64,000 bases of DNA from Prochlorococcus sp. AG-363-B05 (GCA_003278445.1 QCFD01000002.1:110119-174118); one strand, 5' to 3'. Shown: positions 27,103 to 37,009, numbered from the stretch's first letter. Notes: generated by a model from the letters alone, not told the origin. A program made the numbers and translations.

Positions 27103-27792
27103 TTAATCAAGGAGAATCACTCCTAACCAAAGTAAAAATACTGCAGGTATAGCCTCAAATTTTTCTGAAGAAAATGATCCAGCGTTATCAATAAATGATT
27201 GAGCACCACCCAAAAGTAATTCCCCAGAGAGAAGTCCAATACTAAGAAGAAGAATGCACCAGAGGATAGAGGAAAAGAAAGGCCTACCTCTACGAGACTG
27301 ACTAATGAATAAACCTATTGTTGAAAATGAAAGTATTAATTCAACACTTTCAGAAGGCACAATTAAAACAAGTAAAAAAGCCAATATTCCAAGAGAAATC
27401 CTTATATTTAATTCTTGTCCAGAGGGAAACTCTAAGCTTGGTAAAAAATTAGATTTTGATGCCTCATATTTAGTAAGATTTAAATTTTTCAACCTAGTAA
27501 GAAGAGAACCAGGCCCTATTTCACCAACTTTCTTTGCTTCATTTTCTTTCTTTGATGCAGTTATTGCTTCGTTACTTGCATTACCAAGTTGTCTTGACTT
27601 AAGACTTACCATTAGCAACGAATCATAAGCAGCTTCTATTTTTGCTTTAGTGATTTGCTCATCTCCAGCCTCAATTAACTTTTTGTCCCTTGCTTCTTGA
27701 ATAGCATCAAAACTTGCACCCTCATTTATTCCAAGTATCAAATATGGATCTTGTGAGTTTGAATTTGATTGAGAATTAGTACCAGGATCCAT
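27103..27792 (-). CDS. CPP1-like (J-like domain) membrane protein
   Basis: CPP1/CDF1-type proteins in plastids stabilise light-dependent protochlorophyllide reductase; the cyanobacterial role is inferred. N-terminal J-like region DPYLILGINEGASFDAIQEARDK (about 16-38) lacks the HPD tripeptide of true DnaJ. C-terminal part has three to four membrane helices (about 125-229). Length 229 residues. Four bases from the convergent hslO stop. Confidence 0.72.
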   Translation of the reverse strand: MDPGTNSQSNSNSQDPYLILGINEGASFDAIQEARDKKLIEAGDEQITKAKIEAAYDSLLMVSLKSRQLGNASNEAITASKKENEAKKVGEIGPGSLLTRLKNLNLTKYEASKSNFLPSLEFPSGQELNIRISLGILAFLLVLIVPSESVELILSFSTIGLFISQSRRGRPFFSSILWCILLLSIGLLSGELLLGGAQSFIDNAGSFSSEKFEAIPAVFLLWLGVILLD

Positions 27793-27851
27793 AGATTAAA
27801 AAAAAAAAAAAGATTTATTTACTCTATTTATTAATTAGATTTTAATCTACT

Positions 27852-29519
27852 TTAAAGGGAAACAGGATCAACACCACTAACGACCGGAGCAACTGAGTTT
27901 AATTCCATTTCAGGATGATCTTCCTTTAACTGATTTAGATTCCATTCGTTTTTAAAAAGCAGTACTGGTCTAAGCCAAGCATCTTGAACCGTTTTGCAAT
28001 TAAAAATCCTCCCAACCTCCTCTAAAGCAGGCCATCCCCCTTTTACCCATCTAGCGACTTGATAAGCCATTGGTTCCAGCCTGGTTTCCACTCCATATTC
28101 ACTAGCAAGTCGATGTTGTACTACCTCAAGTTGAAGCTGACCAACTGCGGCCAAAATTGGATCTCTTTTGCTTTGATCTTTATCGTAAAGAATTTGGACT
28201 GCTCCCTCCTCTCTTAATTCATTGACACCTTTTCTAAAGTTCTTAAAAGCTGAAGGATTTGGATTTCTTAACCAACTAAATATCTCGGGGCTAAAACATG
28301 GAATCCCCTCAAATTCAACTCTAGGTCCAATAAATAATGTATCTCCAATCGAAAACATCCCTGGATTATTTAAACCAATAACATCCCCAGGGTAAGCATC
28401 ATCAACAACGGCCCTATCTTGACCAAAAATCTTTTGGGGCCTTGAGAGCCTGATTTGTTTACCCGTCCTAGCGTGTTGAACTGTCATATCTTTTTTAAAC
28501 CTCCCACTACATACACGCACGAAGGCAACCCTATCTCTATGTTTTGGATCCATATTTGCTTGTAATTTAAATACAAATCCACTAAATGATTCTCTTGTAG
28601 GAACGATTGGCCCATCAACGCTATTTCGAGCAACGGGTCCCTGAGATAGCTCAAGGAAATTATCTAAAAATGGCCTAACCCCGAAGTTGGTCATTGCAGA
28701 TCCAAAAAACACAGGTGTTAATTCGCCAGATAATATTAATTCTTGATTTAAGTCACAACCGGCCTCATCAAGAATCTCAATCTCTTCAAGTGCTTTTGCC
28801 AATAGTTCTTGTTCTACTAAGTTCTCAAGTTCCGGGTCATTAATTTTCAATCTTATTTCACTAGATTGCTTACCTCTTTCCGCTCTAGAAAATAAAATAA
28901 CTTCTTTGGTTGCACGCTCAACAACACCTCTAAAAAGCTCACCACTTCCTATTGGCCAATTGACTGCAAAGGTTGATAATCCTAATTCAGACTCAATCTC
29001 ATCTAATAATTCCAGAGGTTCTTGACCTGGCCTATCCATCTTGTTGATGAATGTAAAAATTGGTATTTGACGCATTCTGCAAACCTCAAAAAGCTTTCTT
29101 GTTTGGGGTTCAAGTCCTTTCGCCGCATCCTCGAGCATTACAGCATTATCAGCAGCGGCAAGTGTCCTATACGTATCTTCCGAAAAATCTTGGTGGCCAG
29201 GGGTATCTAATAAATTAATGGTCTTATCTTTATAAGCAAATTGTAAAACAGTTGATGTGATTGATATGCCTCTTTGTTTTTCAAGCTCCATCCAATCAGA
29301 AGTAACTTTTCTCTGTTCTCCTCTTGCTTTTACTGCTCCTGCTTGTTGAATAGCTCCGCCATAAAGTAAAAGTTTTTCTGTCAAAGTGGTTTTCCCTGCA
29401 TCAGGGTGGGAAATAATCGCAAAATTTCTTCTTTTACCAACCTCCGTACTTAAAGATATAGTTAGTTCTTCTTCTAAATTTGGATCTAAATTAGTTTTGT
29501 CTTGAGGAATTGATTTCAT
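27852..29519 (-). CDS. prfC: Peptide chain release factor 3
   Basis: Translational GTPase that recycles RF1/RF2 after termination. 555 residues with G1 SHPDAGKTT (about 38-46), switch [13 protein letters not shown] (about 105-115), G4 NKMDR (about 159-163), and the RF3 C-terminal domain ([24 protein letters not shown]). ATG start; typical length. Downstream minus-strand CPP1-like gene begins 59 bases on. Cytoplasmic. Confidence 0.93.
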   Translation of the reverse strand: MKSIPQDKTNLDPNLEEELTISLSTEVGKRRNFAIISHPDAGKTTLTEKLLLYGGAIQQAGAVKARGEQRKVTSDWMELEKQRGISITSTVLQFAYKDKTINLLDTPGHQDFSEDTYRTLAAADNAVMLEDAAKGLEPQTRKLFEVCRMRQIPIFTFINKMDRPGQEPLELLDEIESELGLSTFAVNWPIGSGELFRGVVERATKEVILFSRAERGKQSSEIRLKINDPELENLVEQELLAKALEEIEILDEAGCDLNQELILSGELTPVFFGSAMTNFGVRPFLDNFLELSQGPVARNSVDGPIVPTRESFSGFVFKLQANMDPKHRDRVAFVRVCSGRFKKDMTVQHARTGKQIRLSRPQKIFGQDRAVVDDAYPGDVIGLNNPGMFSIGDTLFIGPRVEFEGIPCFSPEIFSWLRNPNPSAFKNFRKGVNELREEGAVQILYDKDQSKRDPILAAVGQLQLEVVQHRLASEYGVETRLEPMAYQVARWVKGGWPALEEVGRIFNCKTVQDAWLRPVLLFKNEWNLNQLKEDHPEMELNSVAPVVSGVDPVSL

Positions 29520-29554
29520 TATTGTTTTTGGTTGTTCAATTGTTCATGAGAAGA

Positions 29555-30238
29555 TTAAATACTCCCAATAATCTCAAAATAAAGCTCATCAACTTGAAAA
29601 ACCTCTAATTGAGATAACCCCGCATTGGATAGCTGCTGAATTACTTCATCAACTGTAAATGATGCCTTGAGAGATGCATAAAAATCCTTTTTTAGAATTT
29701 CTGGAGAATTTGAAAGATGTTTTTCTTTTATCTCAAATGCTTTTTCTATAGAAGTAGGCCTTATTAAATCACGATGAATATGAATACACTCACTTTTACC
29801 AAGTTTCTTTAATGCATCCCAAAACTTATAGGGATCATGAAAATGATGCAAAGCGCTATTACTAACCAGGACATCAGCTTTAAGCTGAAAATTTCTTTCA
29901 CCAGTGGCTATTGAATTTATCTCAACCAATTCATAAGTGAGATTATTCATAATATTTTTTGCAAGTTTTTTCTCTGCTTCTTCCAACATTTCCTTTGAGC
30001 CATCAATGCCTAAAACTTTTACAAAGGGCCAATTTCTAGAAATTCTCTCTGAAATATTTCCGGGTCCGCATGCAATATCAAAAATCAAATCACTTTTATT
30101 AAGAGTTCTGCCTATTTTTTTTAGATATTTTTCAAGCGATCTTACAACCATTGAATCGCTTCTAGAGAAATCAGCATCCGCGTAAGCCCTTACCTGAGAA
30201 GGGATTTCCATGAGCTCAGGTTCAGGTGTTCTCTTCAT
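29555..30238 (-). CDS. Class I SAM-dependent methyltransferase
   Basis: SAM-binding motif I FDIACGPGNISERI (about 58-71), acidic motif II VLGIDGS, and post-motif VSNSALHHFHDPYKF. Substrate unknown; small-molecule type by length. I take ATG 30238, giving 227 residues: MKRTPEPELMEIPSQ reads as a normal start. The longer frame from 30508 adds 90 residues of Cys-rich, non-homologous sequence that is antisense to the nrdJ start, so I reject it. Divergent from nrdJ. Confidence 0.75.
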   Translation of the reverse strand: MKRTPEPELMEIPSQVRAYADADFSRSDSMVVRSLEKYLKKIGRTLNKSDLIFDIACGPGNISERISRNWPFVKVLGIDGSKEMLEEAEKKLAKNIMNNLTYELVEINSIATGERNFQLKADVLVSNSALHHFHDPYKFWDALKKLGKSECIHIHRDLIRPTSIEKAFEIKEKHLSNSPEILKKDFYASLKASFTVDEVIQQLSNAGLSQLEVFQVDELYFEIIGSI

Positions 30239-30300
30239 TTCAAAAAAAATAATTTTTTCATTTTTCCTCGCAGCCCTGTAGATGGTGTTAAAAAAACTTG

Positions 30301-30322
30301 CTAACGCTATACATGGCGTTAG
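30301..30322. promoter_or_regulatory. Palindrome upstream of nrdJ, candidate operator
   Basis: A 22-base near-palindrome with perfect 7-base arms CTAACGC (30301-30307) and GCGTTAG (30316-30322); 18 of 22 positions are symmetric. It sits about 31 bases before the nrdJ TTG start in the 114-base space to the divergent methyltransferase. It is too short for an adenosylcobalamin riboswitch and has no T-run, so a protein-binding site is the simplest reading. The regulator is unknown; it does not clearly match an NrdR box. Confidence 0.45.
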
Positions 30323-30352
30323 TCTGGTACTTACAAAAGGGATACAAAGATT

Positions 30353-32689
30353 TTGACAATCGCAACAAGCCAGCCCGAAACCAATAATGCAGCCTCGGGT
30401 AGGGAAAATGTAAAAACTGATTTTCCAATAACTGCACCTGCTGCTAATCCTGTCTTTTACAGAACATATAGTAGGAAACTTTCTACAGGTCGTGAAAGCT
30501 GGGAACAAGTAAACAAGAGAAACCTTGATGGTTTAAAAAAACTAGGTGGATTGAAAGAAGAAGAAATAAATTTAATGCAAAAAATGCAACAAGAAAAGAA
30601 AGCTCTTCCTTCTGGCCGATGGCTTTGGATAGGAGGAACAGAATGGATAGAAAAAGAAAAGAATTTCTCTGGAGCCTACAATTGCACCTCAACAAATCTT
30701 GTTGATTGGCAAGCCTTTGGACTTATGATGGATTTAGCCATGATGGGTTGTGGAACAGGCGCCATAATTGAGCCTCACTTGATTGATCAATTACCAAAGG
30801 TAATCAATACAATTAATATTCAAAGTGTTTCAGAAATAGGCATAACACCTTCAGACAAAAGGAATGAGAAGACTTCATTCTCAATTCAAGATAATAATGT
30901 AGTAATAAAAGTTGGAGATAGTCGACGTGGATGGGTTGATAGCTATCAAAAAATTCTTGAATTAAGCAGTGATAATAGTTTCGATTCTAAAGTCATTAAT
31001 TTGTCTATAGATTTAAAAGATGTAAGGCCAGCGGGTGAATCACTCAAAGGATTTGGAGGCATGGCTAATCCAGTAAAACTCAAAGATTTATATCCTCGTG
31101 TAACAAATCTTTTAAATAAAGCAATAGGAAGAAAATTAACTTCAATCGAATGTTGCCTACTTATAGATGAAGCAGCAGTCACAATTGTTGCTGGCAATAT
31201 TAGAAGAAGTGCAGGTATGCGCCAATTCTCTTCAGAAGATACAGGAGCGGCTGGAGCCAAAGAGAATTTATGGAAGCAAGACTCTCATGGGAATTGGAGT
31301 ATTGACCCAGAGAAGGATGCTTTAAGAATGGCTAACCACACTCGTGTTTACCACACAAAACCTGAGCTAGAAGTTCTTGTAGAAGCTGTTACGAAGCAAT
31401 TTCACTCAGGAGAAGGGGCTATTCAATTTGCACCAGAAGCAATAGCCAGATCAAATGCTGACATACTTTCAACATTAGAATTAAGAAATGAGTTTATAGA
31501 AATTTATTGCGAGCAAGGCAAAGAAGAAGCTTCCAATTGGATTCAATCAAATTACGGTCCATTTGAAGACAAAGAACTTACTCACAGACTAAGTAGATAT
31601 GGTCTTAACCCTTGTGGTGAAATCTTGGGTTCAGATTTCCATTGTAATCTTGCCGAAATCCATCTTAATCAAATCGATCCATTAGATATAAATCAGCAAG
31701 AAGATGCATTCAAGGCTGCAGCCTTGTCAGTTGCTTGCCTACTGAATCATCGATTTGAAGTAGAAAGATACAGAAAAAGTCGCGAATGGGATCCAATTGT
31801 TGGAGTCAGCTTCACAGGACTTTTTGACTTTTTTGTTCACGCCTTTGGTACTCCTTGGCTCAAGTGGTGGGAAGCTGGACGACCCAATACAAAAGAAGGG
31901 CAGGATTTTAAAATTCAAGAAGCTACTTTTTTGAGTCGATGGAGAAAAGTCGTCAATGATACTGTTTTTGAATATTGTGATCGACATAATATTCGCCGAC
32001 CAAGTCGTTGCACAACAGTACAGCCTGCAGGTACAAAAAGTCTTCTCACCGGTGCTTCACCAGGTTGGCATCCTCCCAAAGCTCAGCGTTTCATCAGAAG
32101 AATTACTTTTCGTAAGAACGATCCCGTTGCATTAGCTTGCATGGATTATGGATACACAATCGTACCTTCTCAATCCGATAAAGATGAAAATGGAAAACTA
32201 CTAGACAACCCTTTTGATCCAAGCTGTACTGAGTGGCTAGTTGAGATACCAACCGAAGTAAGTTGGGCAAACATACCTGGTGCTGATCAAATTGATATAA
32301 ACAACTTCTCTGCCCTTGCCCAATTTGATTTTTACATGCAAGTTCAAACAAACTATACAGACCACAACACTTCTGCAACAATCGAATTCAGAGAAACTGA
32401 GATCGAGGATTTAGCGAAAGCTCTCCATACCTCAATAAATGAAAACAAAGGTTATATTTCAGCTGCTTTGCTCGCAAGATTTGATGCAAATGCAACCTTC
32501 CCTAGACTTCCTTTTGAACCTATTGACGAAGAAACCTACTCAAAACTGCACTCAGAGGTAATTAAAAGAAGAGAAGATTGTGATTTCTTTGATGCTCTTA
32601 GTCGCTATGACCTAGGGGAACTTACCGAAGCTGGACCAGCAGGCTGTGATTCAGATAAGTGCCTACTACCACTTTCTAAACCATCTTAA
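30353..32689 (+). CDS. nrdJ: Adenosylcobalamin-dependent ribonucleoside-triphosphate reductase, class II
   Basis: Makes dNTPs from NTPs with B12, oxygen-independently; resembles the monomeric Lactobacillus leichmannii type. 778 residues from TTG 30353. Visible: GRWLWIGGTEW, the first redox Cys in YNCTSTN (about 105-111), the radical-site motif NPCGE (about 422-426), PAGTKSLLTGASPGWHPP (phosphate binding), and the C-terminal reducible pair CDSDKC (about 767-772). Start ATT/ATG alternatives upstream are lacking. Depends on cobalamin, linking to the CbiX-type enzyme in the same window. Confidence 0.93.
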   Translation: MTIATSQPETNNAASGRENVKTDFPITAPAANPVFYRTYSRKLSTGRESWEQVNKRNLDGLKKLGGLKEEEINLMQKMQQEKKALPSGRWLWIGGTEWIEKEKNFSGAYNCTSTNLVDWQAFGLMMDLAMMGCGTGAIIEPHLIDQLPKVINTINIQSVSEIGITPSDKRNEKTSFSIQDNNVVIKVGDSRRGWVDSYQKILELSSDNSFDSKVINLSIDLKDVRPAGESLKGFGGMANPVKLKDLYPRVTNLLNKAIGRKLTSIECCLLIDEAAVTIVAGNIRRSAGMRQFSSEDTGAAGAKENLWKQDSHGNWSIDPEKDALRMANHTRVYHTKPELEVLVEAVTKQFHSGEGAIQFAPEAIARSNADILSTLELRNEFIEIYCEQGKEEASNWIQSNYGPFEDKELTHRLSRYGLNPCGEILGSDFHCNLAEIHLNQIDPLDINQQEDAFKAAALSVACLLNHRFEVERYRKSREWDPIVGVSFTGLFDFFVHAFGTPWLKWWEAGRPNTKEGQDFKIQEATFLSRWRKVVNDTVFEYCDRHNIRRPSRCTTVQPAGTKSLLTGASPGWHPPKAQRFIRRITFRKNDPVALACMDYGYTIVPSQSDKDENGKLLDNPFDPSCTEWLVEIPTEVSWANIPGADQIDINNFSALAQFDFYMQVQTNYTDHNTSATIEFRETEIEDLAKALHTSINENKGYISAALLARFDANATFPRLPFEPIDEETYSKLHSEVIKRREDCDFFDALSRYDLGELTEAGPAGCDSDKCLLPLSKPS

Positions 32690-32851
32690 AAAAATTCAAT
32701 AGAGCTTTAGTTAAGACATTTTTCACTATCAAACGGACAAAATTGTTGAAATAATAAATCAGCCATATTTATAAAAGAAGTTTTAAATATGATTGTCCAA
32801 ATAAAAAAAAGTAGCTAGATGTTTAATAGGCCTTGTGTTCCAAGAATTCAA

Positions 32852-33115
32852 ATGACTACAACTAACAAACCAATAAAGATCGGTAACACAAGTACTAATG
32901 ATGCACTTATTGATCAGCTAAGAGCTTTTCAAGAAACCGACGAGATTTTGAAGTTCGAAAAATGGTTCAATTCAAATATTGAGTCTGACAAACTTTATAA
33001 AAAAATTTGCGAACTTCTAAAGAACAGAAGTATATCAAGAGCATTAGCTTCTAAATGGCTAATTACTCTTATTGAAGATAGAGATAAGACTATTAGTAAG
33101 CTTTCTGCTCAATAA
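32852..33115 (+). CDS. Small soluble protein of unknown function
   Basis: From ATG 32852 the product is 87 residues (MTTTNKPIK...); an upstream ATG at 32819 adds eleven residues (MFNRPCVPRIQ), less likely. Predicted helical: NDALIDQLRAFQETDEILKFEKWF, then KKICELLKNRSISRALASKWLITLIEDRD. The last part resembles a helix-turn-helix but has no recognisable DNA-binding signature. No family known. It follows nrdJ by about 160 bases. Confidence 0.5.
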   Translation: MTTTNKPIKIGNTSTNDALIDQLRAFQETDEILKFEKWFNSNIESDKLYKKICELLKNRSISRALASKWLITLIEDRDKTISKLSAQ

Positions 33116-33155
33116 TATTTCCTTTAAGCCTATTGATTCTAAATAAAACTAATAT

Positions 33156-33350
33156 TTAGAAAGGGAATGGTCCTGTAGATCCGCTGGATGCAGTAAAGCC
33201 TGATAGAGCCCAAATCCCAAAAGAGAATAAAGCGCAACCTATAAAAAACATTAAATGAGCTACATAACGATATTTTTCTTTTTGAGTAATACCGCCCTCC
33301 ATAGGAAGGTCTCCAAGGAAACGTGATTGTGGGCTCTTGTTGCTTGCCAT
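33156..33350 (-). CDS. 64-residue single-pass membrane protein, possibly photosynthesis-associated
   Basis: ATG at 33350 gives MASNKSPQSRFLGDLPMEGG, then a membrane helix HLMFFIGCALFSFGIWALSGF (about 32-52) and a Gly/Ser-rich tail ending GPFPF. The N-terminal stretch before a single helix and compact size resemble small photosystem or NDH subunits, but I cannot place it. An ATG at 33366 in another frame (75 residues) lacks this hydrophobic pattern and is rejected. Confidence 0.5.
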   Translation of the reverse strand: MASNKSPQSRFLGDLPMEGGITQKEKYRYVAHLMFFIGCALFSFGIWALSGFTASSGSTGPFPF

Positions 33351-33549
33351 GAATGTGATTTACCAATGTTAGAAATTATTGCACAAATAATCTCATTGAT
33401 ATTTACAAAGATAGCGAATCTATAGGTTCTGAAATTTTTAAAGACTAAAAGGAGCTTCTATAAAAAAGAAACAACCTCAAAACCAGAGAATAATTTTTAT
33501 TTTGGGCCATTTATTTAATTTTAAGAAGCTAATAAGGTAAAATTTTCTC

Positions 33550-33636
33550 GGAGAGTTGGTCGAGTGGTTTATGGCTCTAGTCTTGAAAACTAGCATGGGG
33601 GCAACTCCATCGGGGGTTCGAATCCCCCACTCTCCG
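33550..33636 (+). tRNA. tRNA-Ser (anticodon TGA)
   Basis: An 87-base cloverleaf: 7-base acceptor pair GGAGAGT/ACTCTCC with discriminator G, D-arm with GGTCGAGTGGTT, anticodon loop CTTGAAA between CTAGT and ACTAG arms (anticodon TGA), a long variable arm ATGGGGGCAACTCCAT typical of class II tRNA-Ser, and T-arm GGGGGTTCGAATCCCCC. CCA is not encoded. The T-arm and class II length make this assignment firm. Confidence 0.97.
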
Positions 33637-34183
33637 TACTTTATGGAGGGGATGGAAGGGATTTAGCAATACTCATGTACCTATGTTTTACAAGCAATAC
33701 AAATATCAAGGTGATCAAGAAACAAATCAGAAGGAATCTGAGAAATCATGAAAGATTATCTTTGATACCTAAGGTTTTACATATTAATAAATATATCTAG
33801 AATCCCTTATCATTAAACAATTCTAAGTTTCTTATCTTAAGAACCATCAAGCCCAGCCACCCCCATTTTGGAAAGGGTAGTGAATAAATCACGCCATGTT
33901 TAGAGGAGACTAGGGAGTGCTTAAAACAAAATTTTCGAATATTGGTTTATTTGTTGAGCAAACGTAAAAAATCGAAGAAAAGTGACCTTAAAATTCAAAG
34001 AAATACTCAACAAAGCAGAGGCTTAAAAATGATTTATTCTTGAGTCTCTTAATATAAGAAAAACAAATACTTAATACCATCTAAAATATATTAGTACTCA
34101 TGATTTTTTTATTTTTTCGTTATGGTAATTATAAAATAGTTTTTTTATCTTGAAGAAACTGATCTAACATTAATCTAATCAAA
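33637..34183. other. Gene-poor tRNA flank
   Basis: About 550 bases after tRNA-Ser with no integrase, direct copy of the tRNA 3' end, or terminator that I could see. A moderately GC-rich patch near 33850-33920 (containing CCCAGCCACCCCC) could be a remnant or small RNA. The remainder is AT-rich. Confidence 0.3.
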
Positions 34184-34354
34184 ATGAAAGAAGAACGTTA
34201 TTTAAAAGACAGAGAAGCTATTGTAAGAGCTGATATTTGGAAAGAGATCACCACATCATGCAAAGGCCTTAGAACAGAGCTTGGATATACAAATGTCAAA
34301 ATAGTGGAATTTCTAAAGGAAATAACAAAAACATTCGAAAGAGACCAACTCTGA
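34184..34354 (+). CDS. 56-residue soluble protein of unknown function
   Basis: ATG 34184 to TGA 34352-34354. The sequence MKEERYLKDREAIVRADIWK continues in two charged helices separated by GLRTELGYTNVKI. Composition and codon rhythm look like a real gene and the frame stops cleanly just before the convergent glycosyltransferase stop. No homology recognised. Lies in the tRNA flank. Confidence 0.45.
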   Translation: MKEERYLKDREAIVRADIWKEITTSCKGLRTELGYTNVKIVEFLKEITKTFERDQL

Positions 34355-34392
34355 ACTTAGAAAGTTGATATTTGTATTATTGACTTAAGCAG

Positions 34393-36489
34393 CTATTCTT
34401 CTGTGGGCTTTAAAATTTCATCAACATTTTCAACTGCCATAGGAACACTTTTACTAGCAGAAATCAATCGCCAAAAGGAACCTCTCAGCACTGCACTAAT
34501 GTCACTTAGAGCTTTTAGAAAATAATGTTGATGCCTTATATTAGCTTTCTCTGCTATAAATGATGCCTTCCATGGATTCCAAGAAGCTAAATTAACAATA
34601 CTTCTATAGGCACTTGGCCATGGATTATTAGGCAGTAATCGTTCCAAATCCTTTAGATAAATATCAGCCTCAAATGGCCTGTTAGATAATATGTTAAGAA
34701 GGGATAATGTCCATAAATAATCAATATTTTCAAGATTAGAATTTATATTTGACAAAGCTTTTTTTCTAACTATATTTTGATATTTAAAATGACCATCAAG
34801 CATATGTTGTATCGCTATTTCATCAAAAATCAACTTAATACCTAATGGACCTTGCTCCATTGATTTAGCTAGTTCAATAAATCTATTATTAAATTCTTTT
34901 GGCTTGAATGATGTTGAACTTCGTTTCCATAAAGAATAACTTCCTCCATTTTCTCTGGGAAATTTTTGAATTTCTATAAAAAGATTACTATCTCTAATAG
35001 ATTTATCAAGAACGAGTGAATTACTTGGAACTGATCCTTGATCCCCATCAGCCAAAATAATCCAATTTGAATATTCAATAACTGGTTCTATATGCGAAAG
35101 AGATTGGCCAAGTTGTCTCCCTAAAATATTTCCACTTTGAATTCTGCCCATATAAGTAACATTATGTTGATTAACTTCAGGCGTGCTTGGAATAACAATC
35201 ACAGTCTCTTTTTTATCTCCAATATGATCTGATCTGATTATAGAAATAATTTCTTTAACAGGATAATATTTTCTTTGAGCGCTATTTATATTATTAAACC
35301 TGTTCAGAGAATCTGAGAATAAAAAACTTAAGGGAGCAATAAATAATAAACCATAAAAGTTAAATTTAAAATACGAATCAAGCCAATCACTCCACTTACA
35401 AAATCCAAGTGCTAATAGCAAAATTATTAATGGAAGCGTACCAGCAATATACCTTTCATCCTTGTTAGGTATAAAAGTTGTAAAAACCCAACTAGTTAAT
35501 AAATTAAAACAAATCCATGTCCATTGATAGTTATTCTTATTTAAAATATTGGCAAAACCTAGTGGTGTTTTAAAAGATCTTATATAAGTTAAAAGTATAA
35601 ATACTAGTCCAGATAAACCAAAAAAGAAAAGAATACTACCAAACTGATTATTTAGATAAGGGAAATACCAAAAAATACTTTTCAAATCAAAAATAGAAGG
35701 ATCACCTTCTATAGCAGCCGACTCAAAAACAGCTCTATAGGTACCACTTAATATCATTATCCAATTGTGATAGAACCAAGGTAAAACAGCCAGAATATTG
35801 ACAAGAAAGAAGCATAATAATTGAAGTCTAAATTTATTCTTTCTTTTAAAAGAAAGAATAAAAACAAATAAGCATGAAGGTATAATTACCAATAAAGAAC
35901 TCTGCTTAATTAGCAGACAAGAAGAACAAGCAAATAAAGCAATTATCAATTGAATCCACTTGCCTCCCCTAGAATTATCACTCCATCTTCCTAAATGAAA
36001 CAAATAAAATGCAATAAAAGAGATCAATGGCAATTCCAATACATAATCAGTTCTTAGAGCAAATAAGAAAGGAGAAAATGCACTAATAAAGACACAGAAA
36101 AGAGCAAACTTTCTTCCTCTTAAAAAAAGTCCCCATGAGGCAAGATTAAATATCAAAAACCCATTCCAAAGACTTAACGACCACGCAGCTTTATGAGGCG
36201 AATCACCAGCAAAAGCAATTACTGCGCCATTAACTATTGAAGCCAAAGGGGGTATCTTTGGAGACTTATCTAGAAGCGATCTAAAGTCTACAAATCCATC
36301 ACCTTCTAAAAAAGAAAGTGCTCGAGCATGATCCAGTGCACTATTAAGATAATCAGCCTGATCCCATGAAGGAGTATTACTATAAAATTCCCACCAAATC
36401 CGATCAACTAAAGTAGATATAATCCATACAATTATAACTGATATCCAAAAGGTATATTTCGGTTGATTAATGCTGTTCTTAAAAGGCAT
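34393..36489 (-). CDS. GT-C fold glycosyltransferase (PMT/ArnT-like), membrane
   Basis: 698 residues: about ten membrane helices in residues 10-410 followed by a large soluble C-terminal part (about 420-698). First periplasmic loop carries PSWDQADYLNSA (about 38-49), whose Asp is the expected catalytic acid of GT39/GT83-type enzymes using lipid-linked sugar donors. The C-terminal domain has helical repeats of TPR style (residues about 560-670) and is not typical for the family, so the acceptor is unknown. ATG start. Possibly glycan or surface modification. Confidence 0.72.
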   Translation of the reverse strand: MPFKNSINQPKYTFWISVIIVWIISTLVDRIWWEFYSNTPSWDQADYLNSALDHARALSFLEGDGFVDFRSLLDKSPKIPPLASIVNGAVIAFAGDSPHKAAWSLSLWNGFLIFNLASWGLFLRGRKFALFCVFISAFSPFLFALRTDYVLELPLISFIAFYLFHLGRWSDNSRGGKWIQLIIALFACSSCLLIKQSSLLVIIPSCLFVFILSFKRKNKFRLQLLCFFLVNILAVLPWFYHNWIMILSGTYRAVFESAAIEGDPSIFDLKSIFWYFPYLNNQFGSILFFFGLSGLVFILLTYIRSFKTPLGFANILNKNNYQWTWICFNLLTSWVFTTFIPNKDERYIAGTLPLIILLLALGFCKWSDWLDSYFKFNFYGLLFIAPLSFLFSDSLNRFNNINSAQRKYYPVKEIISIIRSDHIGDKKETVIVIPSTPEVNQHNVTYMGRIQSGNILGRQLGQSLSHIEPVIEYSNWIILADGDQGSVPSNSLVLDKSIRDSNLFIEIQKFPRENGGSYSLWKRSSTSFKPKEFNNRFIELAKSMEQGPLGIKLIFDEIAIQHMLDGHFKYQNIVRKKALSNINSNLENIDYLWTLSLLNILSNRPFEADIYLKDLERLLPNNPWPSAYRSIVNLASWNPWKASFIAEKANIRHQHYFLKALSDISAVLRGSFWRLISASKSVPMAVENVDEILKPTEE

Positions 36490-36538
36490 ACTTGTTACTA
36501 TTTTATTTACATAAATTGGTTATTAAAAATATTTATCA

Positions 36539-37009
36539 CTAACAATCCAATGTTTCTCTTGTTTTTCTATTAGTAACAGTATTAATTCCATCTGCGATAA
36601 GACATAGCTTATTTTTAACATCATTTGCTACCAATACATCAGTAAAATCAGCTCCATCAATGATAACGTTTTCAAATTTAGCATTATAAGCAAATGCACC
36701 TTCTAATATGCTATTTGAAAGATTTGCGCCGTTAAGTATAGCTGCATCCATTGTTACATCTTTCATATTAGTATTACTTAAATCAGCGTTTTCAAGCTTT
36801 GCGTCAAAAAAACTCGCTCCTTGCAGATCGCTCCCAGAGAAATCAGCATCTTTAAGATCGCTTAAATAGAAAGTAGCTCCTTTTAAATCATTATTAGAAA
36901 AATCTGCTCCTATCAAAGTTTGCTTCCCGTAATCCAAGGCGGCAAAAGCTGGCAAAGAATGCAAAAGAAATAAAATCGAGCTTACAAAAAAAAGCAGGCT
37001 TTTAAACAT
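36539..37009 (-). CDS. Lumenal pentapeptide-repeat protein
   Basis: 156 residues with an N-terminal signal peptide (LLFFVSSILFLLHSLPAFA, about 5-23) and a run of pentapeptides A(D/N)LxN: for example ADFSN, ADFSG, ADLSN, ANLSN. The quadrilateral beta-helix spans about 32-125. The C-terminus LCLIADGINTVTNRKTRETLDC holds two Cys, as in cyanobacterial/plastid lumenal pentapeptide proteins, likely a disulfide. Role unknown; structural. Confidence 0.82.
   Translation of the reverse strand: MFKSLLFFVSSILFLLHSLPAFAALDYGKQTLIGADFSNNDLKGATFYLSDLKDADFSGSDLQGASFFDAKLENADLSNTNMKDVTMDAAILNGANLSNSILEGAFAYNAKFENVIIDGADFTDVLVANDVKNKLCLIADGINTVTNRKTRETLDC

Noticed and set aside
30239..30352. Possible adenosylcobalamin riboswitch before nrdJ
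   Set aside because: The space is only 114 bases and lacks a B12-box (GCCACTG-like) or multi-stem layout; a simple palindrome is the only structure.
30239..30508. 90-residue N-terminal extension of the methyltransferase at 29555
   Set aside because: The extension is Cys-rich, non-homologous, antisense to nrdJ and its upstream region; MKRTPEPEL at 30238 is a natural start.
33139..33366. 75-residue frame on the minus strand overlapping the small membrane protein
   Set aside because: Same DNA read in another frame; lacks the hydrophobic helix and regular composition of the 64-residue frame.
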